Below are positions 8,323 through 14,515 of a DNA stretch of 21,450 bases, one piece after another. The position numbers were made by a program, and so were the translations under genes. Numbering within the stretch: position 1 is the stretch's first letter; the number at the start of each line of letters is the position of its first letter. The DNA comes from DASRHT01 sp035293765 (GTDB lineage Bacteria; Chloroflexota; Ktedonobacteria; Ktedonobacterales; Ktedonobacteraceae). Location of the stretch: the NCBI GenBank assembly GCA_035293765.1, contig DATGMF010000018.1, positions 1 through 21,450 of the forward strand, written 5' to 3'. Under the pieces are notes generated by a model, which had not been told where the DNA came from, did no database searches, and was given only the letters and a program-made list of their open reading frames with translations.

Positions 8323-8382
8323 ATGCAATGTCCTCGCTTTCATGCTAGGAGAAATTTCCCCTTCGTTCTTTATTTCTCTTGA
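8323..8382 (+). CDS. possible 19-residue leader peptide upstream of the aldolase gene
   Basis: ATG at 8323 follows AAAGGTAGG with a six-base gap, a better ribosome site than many real genes have. It opens a frame MQCPRFHARRNFPFVLYFS and a TGA. It lies 83 bases ahead of the aldolase start. The peptide has four Phe and three Arg. I cannot draw competing hairpins that would make it a classical attenuator, and an AT-rich region can hold such a frame by chance. Function unknown. Confidence 0.25.
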   Translation: MQCPRFHARRNFPFVLYFS

Positions 8383-8465
8383 TAGGTAAATATTTGTTTT
8401 GTAATATCTATCAATGACTATTGAAAATTTTCTTCCATCTTTTATCTATAGGGAGGTAATGGTTG

Positions 8466-9269
8466 ATGTCTGGAAAGCAAATCAGACTTGGTCGCATCTG
8501 CAAAGCAGATCGGCGCACAGTGATTGTTCCCATTGACCAGTCAATAACCACAGGCCCGATAGCGGGACTGGAGAGAATAGATGAGACAATCCGCAGCATT
8601 GTCGCCGGGCAACCTGATGCCATCGTAATGCATCGTGGTCCAGTTCTCTCCGGGTTATGGAAGGATATTTCACCGACAGGGCTGATCATCCACCTCTCAG
8701 CAGGTACACAACTTACCGATCAACCTCAGGTGAAAGCGCTGGTTGGTAGCGTCAAAGAAGCCGTCAAGCTTGGCGCAGATGGAATTTCGGTTCATATCTC
8801 ACTTGGCCTGGGAACCGAGCGAGATCGAGCAGTACTAGCTGACTTAGGGAATATTTCAGATGAATGCGTGGAGTGGGGTATGCCGCTACTGGCAATGATG
8901 TATGTATATGGGAGCCAACCGGAGAAAATTGCTGAAAATATCATTCATGCAGCACGCATTGGTGGAGAACTTGGGGCTGATCTAATAAAAGTAAACTATC
9001 CTGGCAGCTTAAAGGCCCTGGAGAGACTTATAACAACTTCTTTTGTCCCTATTGTTATCGCGGGCGGAGCAATTACAGAGGATGGCCGTGAAACACTCAA
9101 GTTAGCGGAAGAGGTTATTGCAGCGGGAGCTGCAGGAGTGTGTATTGGCCGCAACGTTTTCCAGCATAAATATCCGGCAAACATGGCGAGAGCTCTTACA
9201 GCTATTGTACACCACGGCGTGACGGCAAAAGAAGCCTACGAAGAGTTCATAGGGGCAAATGTGTATTAA
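8466..9269 (+). CDS. DhnA-type class I aldolase, ADH-synthase-like
   Basis: A 267-residue TIM-barrel aldolase of the DhnA/FbaB group, close in layout to 2-amino-3,7-dideoxy-D-threo-hept-6-ulosonate synthase. That enzyme joins an aspartate-semialdehyde unit to a sugar-phosphate fragment in the alternative shikimate route and in 3-amino-4-hydroxybenzoate synthesis (GriI type). Visible sites are VIVPIDQS (Asp24; the family usually has Asp-His, here Asp-Gln), LIIHLSAGT, AMMY (Tyr146), ADLIKVNYPGS (Schiff-base Lys175), VIAGGA and IGRNVFQ for phosphate binding. The ATG at 8466 lies nine bases after GGAGG; a TTG one codon earlier is also possible. It opens the plus-strand NRPS operon, 225 bases ahead of the first NRPS gene. 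Its exact substrates are not readable, and the Gln25 change may alter them. A plain fructose-bisphosphate aldolase role is less likely in this setting. Confidence 0.88.
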   Translation: MSGKQIRLGRICKADRRTVIVPIDQSITTGPIAGLERIDETIRSIVAGQPDAIVMHRGPVLSGLWKDISPTGLIIHLSAGTQLTDQPQVKALVGSVKEAVKLGADGISVHISLGLGTERDRAVLADLGNISDECVEWGMPLLAMMYVYGSQPEKIAENIIHAARIGGELGADLIKVNYPGSLKALERLITTSFVPIVIAGGAITEDGRETLKLAEEVIAAGAAGVCIGRNVFQHKYPANMARALTAIVHHGVTAKEAYEEFIGANVY

Positions 9270-9428
9270 TTTTGGGCAGGGTGTGCGAAAATAATAGCTT
9301 CTCGCCTTCTCAAATAAAAAGCGGTCAATCCTCGTTATTGTACTGGTCGTATTTTTCTCGTTTTTCTTTGCTCACGTTTAAAATAAGCATGTGAAAGAGA
9401 CTTCGATGGTTGAAATTTGGTGTGATAT

Positions 9429-9453
9429 TACATCATCTTGACAAGATGATGTA
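9429..9453. promoter_or_regulatory. perfect 12-bp palindrome, candidate operator upstream of the NRPS gene
   Basis: TACATCATCTTG (9429-9440), one central A, then its exact reverse complement (9442-9453). It lies 41 bases before the first NRPS start. The one-base centre and lack of a T-run make a transcription terminator unlikely. A dimeric regulator site is the simplest reading. TTGACA at 9438-9443 falls on the palindrome centre and could be a -35 box, but I see no good -10 box at 17 bases. Confidence 0.5.
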
Positions 9454-9494
9454 TCTACAGTCAGTGGCCTTTTCTGGAGGAAGTAGAACAGGGT

Positions 9495-11441
9495 ATGATC
9501 GTTCTGCTGACCTATAATACTGATTTATTTCAGAAAGAGACGATGCAACGCCTGCTCAACCATTTTCAGCATTTGCTGGAAGGTGTAACAGCTTATCTGG
9601 ACAGACCCCTGCTGGATCTCCCTATCTTGAGCCCTGTGGAGAGAAGGTCCTTACTCTTTCATTGGAATACGACGGAGGAACTCCTGCCTGAGCAACGAGA
9701 GCCACATGAAATTATCGAGTCACAGGCTCAGTTTACTCCTGACGCTATTGCCGTCGTTGACCAATGGCGGCAGTATACGTACCAGGAGCTAAACAGACGA
9801 GCGAATCAGCTTGCGCACTATTTGCAACAGTTAGGGGTGGGGCCTGAAGTGAGAGTGGGCCTCTATTTGCCTCGCACATTCGAGCTCATTCTCGCCGTTC
9901 TGGCCGTGCTCAAAGCGGGAGGCGTTTATGTTCCTCTGGACCCGGATTATCCTCGTAAGCGCGTTTGTTTTATCTTGGAAGATGCTGAGGTTGCTGTTCT
10001 GCTCACCAGGCAATCTTTTTTGCCCTCTTTCCCCGCAGAGATTGGCTGCTCCGTCTGCTGTTTGGATACAGATTGGGCTCTTGTTGAGGAATACCCTACC
10101 TCTCCTCCCCCGCATCAGGCACATGCTATGAATCTCGCTTATATACTTTACACTTCTGGTTCTACAGGTGTGCCTAAAGGTGTAGGTGTTAGCCAGCAGA
10201 GCCTCACCACGTTGCTGTCCTGGGTTCGTGCTACGTACAGCGCCGCTGAGTTGGCCGGCGTCCTTGCCTCGACATCGATCTGCTTCGATATCTCTCTCTT
10301 TGAGATCTTTGCGCCGCTTTGCGTTGGTGGCAAAATTATCCTGGTGGATTCGATCCTTCAACTTGCTACTATCCCTCAGACCGGGCTGGTTACGTTGGTT
10401 AACACAGTTCCATCCGGTCTTGCGGGAGTTTTACTTCAAGGTGATCTTTTACCTTGTATACAAACAATCAATCTGGCCGGAGAAGTTTTGCCGGTCAGGC
10501 TCGTTCAGCAAATTCGTCGGCAATCTGCCATTCAACGCATTTGCAACCTCTATGGACCCACAGAAGCTACTGTTTACGCAACCATGACCGTTATTGGCGA
10601 AAAAAACGCTATCGCTTGCCCTATTGGGCGGCCTATAACGAACACGCAAGTCTATATTCTGGATAGTAATCTTGAACCTGTACCCATTGGCGTTGCGGGA
10701 GAAATATACCTGGGAGGCACAGGACTTGCACGAGGCTACATTCAGCGACCGGAACTAACAGCAGAGTATTTTCTCCCTCATCCCCACAGCAGTCAGCCAG
10801 GCGCCCGGCTCTATCGTACAGGGGATAGAGCGCATTATCTACCGGATGGCTCCATCCAGTATTTGGGACGACGAGATCGACAGATCAAGCTGCGGGGGTA
10901 TCGAATCGAATTGGGAGAGATAGAGGCGGCACTTCTCGACTATCCTGGCGTCATTGCAGATGCAGTGAAAGTAGAAGCGAGCGACGAGATACATACCAGG
11001 TTGGTGGCCTACTTGGCGATGGAAAAACAGAAAGAGGTCCCCTCTATTGATCAGCTTCGTCGTTTTCTCTCCACAAGACTCCCCGGTTATATATTACTTA
11101 CTCATGCAGTCTTTCTGAACGAACTTCCTCGCAAAGAGAACGGCAAGCTCGACTATGAAGCGCTTCCTCCCTCTTATTCAGCCGAGATGGCGAAAAACTA
11201 CGTCGCGCCAAGAAATGTCCTGGAGGCGCAGCTTCAGAGCATTTGGGCGGCTCTGCTGGGGCAGCAGCGAGTAAGCGTGATGCAGAGCTTTTTTGATCTG
11301 GGAGGACATTCAATCCTTGCCGTAGCCCTGGCAGTAACAATAGAGAGACAACTTGGGCTTAAATGTAAAGTTGCGGATATTTATTGCTATGCGACTATAG
11401 CCAACCTGGCAGATTTTTTGAGTTGTCAAAAGGAGAAATAA
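9495..11441 (+). CDS. NRPS adenylation-carrier protein (A-PCP) with a vestigial C-domain tail
   Basis: 648 residues. Residues 1-55 (LLTYNTDLFQKETMQRLL, then the linker ending HWNTT) are the last part of a condensation domain. The C-domain catalytic core with HHxxxDG is absent. The A domain follows: YILYTSGSTGVPKGV (A3, from about 215), CFDISLFEIF (A4), NLYGPTEATV (A5), YRTGDRAHY (A7), RGYRIELGEIE (A8) and NGKLDY (A10 Lys). The carrier site is LGGHSI, with Ser606 as the phosphopantetheine attachment point. Specificity residues read by hand are D-I-F-N-N-A-L-V-Y-K, which from memory resembles alanine codes of cyanobacterial modules (uncertain). The upstream frame EEVEQG also looks C-domain-like, so the protein is a cut-down module. 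GGAGGA lies some 12 bases before the ATG. It probably works as a loading or in-trans partner for the downstream C-A-PCP protein. Confidence 0.92.
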   Translation: MIVLLTYNTDLFQKETMQRLLNHFQHLLEGVTAYLDRPLLDLPILSPVERRSLLFHWNTTEELLPEQREPHEIIESQAQFTPDAIAVVDQWRQYTYQELNRRANQLAHYLQQLGVGPEVRVGLYLPRTFELILAVLAVLKAGGVYVPLDPDYPRKRVCFILEDAEVAVLLTRQSFLPSFPAEIGCSVCCLDTDWALVEEYPTSPPPHQAHAMNLAYILYTSGSTGVPKGVGVSQQSLTTLLSWVRATYSAAELAGVLASTSICFDISLFEIFAPLCVGGKIILVDSILQLATIPQTGLVTLVNTVPSGLAGVLLQGDLLPCIQTINLAGEVLPVRLVQQIRRQSAIQRICNLYGPTEATVYATMTVIGEKNAIACPIGRPITNTQVYILDSNLEPVPIGVAGEIYLGGTGLARGYIQRPELTAEYFLPHPHSSQPGARLYRTGDRAHYLPDGSIQYLGRRDRQIKLRGYRIELGEIEAALLDYPGVIADAVKVEASDEIHTRLVAYLAMEKQKEVPSIDQLRRFLSTRLPGYILLTHAVFLNELPRKENGKLDYEALPPSYSAEMAKNYVAPRNVLEAQLQSIWAALLGQQRVSVMQSFFDLGGHSILAVALAVTIERQLGLKCKVADIYCYATIANLADFLSCQKEK

Positions 11442-11446
11442 GCAAT

Positions 11447-11707
11447 ATGGCTGTTGAACTCAGCAGGCTGCAAAATGCAGTAATGGATTTTTTAGAAGAA
11501 CGAGGATATAGTGACCGCGAGAATCTGGATATTACTGAGCCATTGAATCTTGACTCCCTGAGTTACCTTGCGCTCATTCTCCACCTCGAAAATGCCTTGG
11601 AGTTGCAGATAGACGACAGCACATTTTTCACGGACAGCAACCCTGAAATGGAGAGCATCGAGAGCATCTGTTCGCGGCTACTAGAGAGCAGAGAGGAGCG
11701 AATTTGA
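11447..11707 (+). CDS. free-standing acyl carrier protein
   Basis: An 86-residue acidic helical protein. LNLDSLSYLALILHLE holds the DSL motif whose Ser37 would carry phosphopantetheine, in the usual position at the start of helix 2. AAGGAG at the end of the preceding gene gives the ribosome site, and the ATG lies five bases after that gene's stop. A longer frame beginning at 11384 exists but would overlap the NRPS gene, so I prefer 11447. The last four bases overlap the TTG start of the adjacent ligase gene. That tight coupling suggests this carrier is the acceptor for the acid activated by that ligase, as in stand-alone ligase/carrier pairs that feed NRPS lines. Being DSL-type rather than GGHS-type, it is more like acyl or aryl carriers than amino-acid carriers. 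Confidence 0.87.
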   Translation: MAVELSRLQNAVMDFLEERGYSDRENLDITEPLNLDSLSYLALILHLENALELQIDDSTFFTDSNPEMESIESICSRLLESREERI

Positions 11708-13197
11708 TCAATACATTACGAGACCTTTTTCAGGAGAGCGTCAACAGAGCGCCGACAAGCCTATTTCTGGCTGATGATCACCAGCAGCTAACCTATGAGC
11801 AGGCTTACAGGAAAGCGTGTCAACGTGCCTCCATTCTGCTCAAAAACGGCGCTCACCCTCAGGATCGTGTCTTTATCCTTGACGAAGATCCTCTAGAGAC
11901 TGCCCTCTGGATTCTTGCATGTAACCTTGCTGGCGCCATATTTGTTGTATTACACCACACCATATCTGTTACGCGTATCCAGCACCTGCTGCAAGAGGTG
12001 AAGCCGATAGGGTTTATTGACTATAAGAAAGATCACCTATGGGCTTATCAAAGCGAACAATCATTGCGTTTTTTTATTGATACCAGAGAGATAAACGATA
12101 CGGAGCTGGTGGAGCGCCTTACATTGCCCTCGGACATCATTGCGACAGATCCAGCGTTTCTCTTATACACGTCGGGGAGTACTGGCAAACCTAAAGCAGT
12201 AATATGTCCTCATCGCACGGCCCTATACGTCATCAGCTCCATTAATGCGTTCCTTCCCAACGGGCCGCAGGAGCGAATCGGCCTATTTCTTTCACTCTCT
12301 TTTGTCTACGGCCTCTATCAAATTTACCTTGCGATGCAGGTCCAGGCCGCAGTTATCTTCCTGGGCAGATTTCGCCATCATCTCGATTTGCTGCAAAAAC
12401 TGGAAGCACAACGCATATCAGCCCTGCCAGCAGTGCGCTCCGTGCTTGCTTCATTCGCGCGATTAAGCCCTGATAGCTGCAAGGTCGATAGTATTAAATA
12501 TATATCAAGCACGGGCGATTATCTTCCACCATCATTGATCGCGAAAATAGTGCAGAGATTTCCACAGTCACAACTTTTTTCTATGTACGGTCTTTCTGAA
12601 GGGGGGCGTGTGCTCTATATGCCCCCGGATCGCATCACAAGCAAACCTGATGCAGTAGGCCAACCGGTACCAGGAACGCGGGCCTTCATTGTCAACGAAA
12701 AGGGGGATATCGTCCCAGAGGGAACAGTGGGGGAACTTGTAGTTGAGGGGCCAGGTGTAATGGGCGGCTACTGGGAGGCACCGCAAGAGACTGGGGAAAC
12801 CTTTACCCACGGTCCCTACGGCCAACCACGATTGCGGACTGGTGATATCTTTTTTCAGGATACAGAAGGAGATTTTCATTTTGTCAGTAGAAAACAGGGA
12901 ATGGTTAAGAGCGGGGGATTTCGTATCGGCGTACATGAGGTTGAAGCCGCTATGCTGGCAGCAGATTCAGCAATACAGGAGTGCATTGTTTACGCAGTGG
13001 AAGATGACGTACTGGGGCAGGCGCTTCAGGCTGATATCCTGGTGAACGATCCGTCCCACACCGTCAGAGAGGTTTTCAGGCGCTGCCGAGAGGTTATGGA
13101 CCCTCATATGATCCCGGTTAAAATTCAAATTGTTGATGTCCTGCCAACGGTCACCTCAGGAGGCAAATATAACCGCCGGCAGGCAAAGGAGGATTGA
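11704..13197 (+). CDS. AMP-forming acid:carrier/CoA ligase (ANL superfamily)
   Basis: A 497-residue stand-alone adenylate-forming enzyme. FLLYTSGSTGKPKAV (152-166) is the phosphate-binding loop, MYGLSEGG the A5-like site, RTGDIFF the A7 motif and KSGGFRIGVHEVE the hinge. TSGGKYNRR near the end carries the catalytic Lys. It differs from the amino-acid-type A domains around it: A4 has no FDxS core with an amine-binding Asp but reads SLSFVYGLYQIY, which suggests a carboxylic acid without an alpha-amino group. The start is a TTG overlapping the carrier gene stop (TTGA), with GAGAGGAG six bases upstream. The likely job is to activate an acyl or aryl acid and load it on the adjacent carrier; CoA is a possible alternative acceptor. 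The acid is unknown, and the aldolase-derived product is one candidate. Confidence 0.85.
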   Translation: MINTLRDLFQESVNRAPTSLFLADDHQQLTYEQAYRKACQRASILLKNGAHPQDRVFILDEDPLETALWILACNLAGAIFVVLHHTISVTRIQHLLQEVKPIGFIDYKKDHLWAYQSEQSLRFFIDTREINDTELVERLTLPSDIIATDPAFLLYTSGSTGKPKAVICPHRTALYVISSINAFLPNGPQERIGLFLSLSFVYGLYQIYLAMQVQAAVIFLGRFRHHLDLLQKLEAQRISALPAVRSVLASFARLSPDSCKVDSIKYISSTGDYLPPSLIAKIVQRFPQSQLFSMYGLSEGGRVLYMPPDRITSKPDAVGQPVPGTRAFIVNEKGDIVPEGTVGELVVEGPGVMGGYWEAPQETGETFTHGPYGQPRLRTGDIFFQDTEGDFHFVSRKQGMVKSGGFRIGVHEVEAAMLAADSAIQECIVYAVEDDVLGQALQADILVNDPSHTVREVFRRCREVMDPHMIPVKIQIVDVLPTVTSGGKYNRRQAKED

Positions 13198-13198
13198 C

Positions 13199-14446
13199 TT
13201 GAGTTCGGATGTGCAAAAACCACGCATCATCAATTCGCAAAAGACAATCTCTCGGCTTTTAGCTGTAGCCAGACGGGCAAAACAGGCGGTTCCCTACTAT
13301 CAGTCAAGCTTCGCTGGAATCGATCTGGCCTCTCCTTCTCTCCAACTTACCGATCTACCAATGTTAACTAAAGAGGCAGCGCGTTCCGCTCAGGAAGCAC
13401 TTGTCAAGCCTGAGTATCTCGGGCAGCAGAGCAATACAGTTATCCAGCGTACCAGCGGATCAACAGGCATACCTCTGCGCCTGATACGTACCCATGCCGA
13501 AGTGCTACGCGGCGCGCTCCCGCTTTGGCAAGCCCGAGCCGCCATTTTTCCAGATGTCTTGGAGTCGCTCGCTGTCTCGATATATCCTTATTCCATCAGA
13601 GGAAACGATACTTATCAGGAGGTGCCGGGAGCGCGTCGCAAGGGACAAATTATTTCTTTCTCTACTCAGGGCTGGCACATTGATCATATGGCATCCTGTC
13701 TGGACAGGCTCGACTATCTCAAACCAGCATGGTTATTTGGTCCCCCCGCCCTTTTGAGTATTCTTGCAGAGGCATTAAGGCGATCAAAGCGGCGTTTACA
13801 TAAAAATCTGGTTTTTGTTGAAAGCAACAGCGACTGGCTAAGCCCAGAAACAAGAAATTTGTTGGCCGAAACTTTTAACTGTCGCATCGCCAATCAGTAT
13901 GGAAGTCAGGAAACGTACACCATTGCCTATGAATGTTCTAAAGGGACCATGCATCTTTTTGAGCAGAGCGTCGTCGTGGAACTCCATCCTTGTGGGGATA
14001 GAGAGGAGAACGAGCTGGTTGTGTCTAGCTTGATTTTTGAGGCGATGCCTTTCATACGCTACAGGCTGGGGGATTTCATTCAAATGGGGACAGAGCCATG
14101 CTTGTGCGGGAACACGACACCTGTGTTAGGATATGTGAGAGGCCGCGTTGGTGATGTTATTGCGGGGACGGCGCTCCACGGAGGCTTTGTATTCTTTCAT
14201 GTCATCACATGGCTCACCAATATGGGTATCGACACCATTCTTCAGTATACTGTACACCAGACAGCCCTCAATCATTTTGTCGTGCAACTTCATCTCAAAG
14301 ATCCCTCTCTTCTTAAAGAGATTGGCTTCCATTTTCAAGATGTTGCGAACGTCTGGCTGCCCCATGCACAGTTTTCCTTTGAGGCGGTTGACCAGATGGC
14401 ACTCACACCAGGAGGAAAAATACAATCTTTTATTCGTCATATCTGA
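13199..14446 (+). CDS. PaaK/CapK-like AMP ligase
   Basis: 415 residues of the phenylacetate-CoA ligase / coenzyme F390 synthetase-like family. ARRAKQAVPYYQSSF is the typical N-terminal stretch. RTSGSTGIPL (about 84-93) is the phosphate loop, ANQYGSQET the adenylate-binding site, and IRYRLGDF is followed by CLCGNTTPVLGYVRGRVGD, with paired Cys as in many family members. The start is a TTG at 13199 with AAAGGAGG six bases upstream, two bases after the previous stop. A longer frame from 13130 would overlap the preceding gene and is not favoured. Family members activate aromatic acids or act on small peptides and cell-wall sugars. In this operon it could activate an aromatic starter, or join or modify the product at the end. 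It is the second non-NRPS ligase in a row, so the two probably handle different acids. Confidence 0.85.
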   Translation: MSSDVQKPRIINSQKTISRLLAVARRAKQAVPYYQSSFAGIDLASPSLQLTDLPMLTKEAARSAQEALVKPEYLGQQSNTVIQRTSGSTGIPLRLIRTHAEVLRGALPLWQARAAIFPDVLESLAVSIYPYSIRGNDTYQEVPGARRKGQIISFSTQGWHIDHMASCLDRLDYLKPAWLFGPPALLSILAEALRRSKRRLHKNLVFVESNSDWLSPETRNLLAETFNCRIANQYGSQETYTIAYECSKGTMHLFEQSVVVELHPCGDREENELVVSSLIFEAMPFIRYRLGDFIQMGTEPCLCGNTTPVLGYVRGRVGDVIAGTALHGGFVFFHVITWLTNMGIDTILQYTVHQTALNHFVVQLHLKDPSLLKEIGFHFQDVANVWLPHAQFSFEAVDQMALTPGGKIQSFIRHI

Positions 14447-14515
14447 GCTATGAGCAGCAATTTACTTTCATTATCTGAGATACTGGGAATATCCTTTTGA
14501 AAGGAGCTTTTCTCA

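Larger units (their letters stand above)
8017..8465. other. AT-rich divergent intergenic region
   Basis: This 450-bp stretch separates the leftward dioxygenase genes from the rightward NRPS operon. It is markedly AT-rich compared with both neighbours and contains the candidate minus-strand promoter at 8092-8120. I cannot pick a convincing plus-strand promoter among the many AT-rich hexamers in 8190-8310. A short plus-strand reading frame with a good ribosome site lies at 8323-8382. A weak 7-bp inverted repeat (TTGATAG at 8379-8385, CTATCAA at 8408-8414) has no terminator-like T-run. Confidence 0.6.

Noticed and set aside
9429..9453. The palindrome as an intrinsic terminator of the aldolase gene
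   Set aside because: It is 160 bases past the stop, has a one-base centre and no T-run.
11384..11446. Longer N-terminus for the free carrier protein
   Set aside because: It would overlap the end of the A-PCP gene by 58 bases and has no ribosome site, while the ATG at 11447 has AAGGAG upstream.
13130..13198. Longer N-terminus for the PaaK-like ligase
   Set aside because: It overlaps the coding end of the preceding ligase, and the TTG at 13199 has an excellent AAAGGAGG site.
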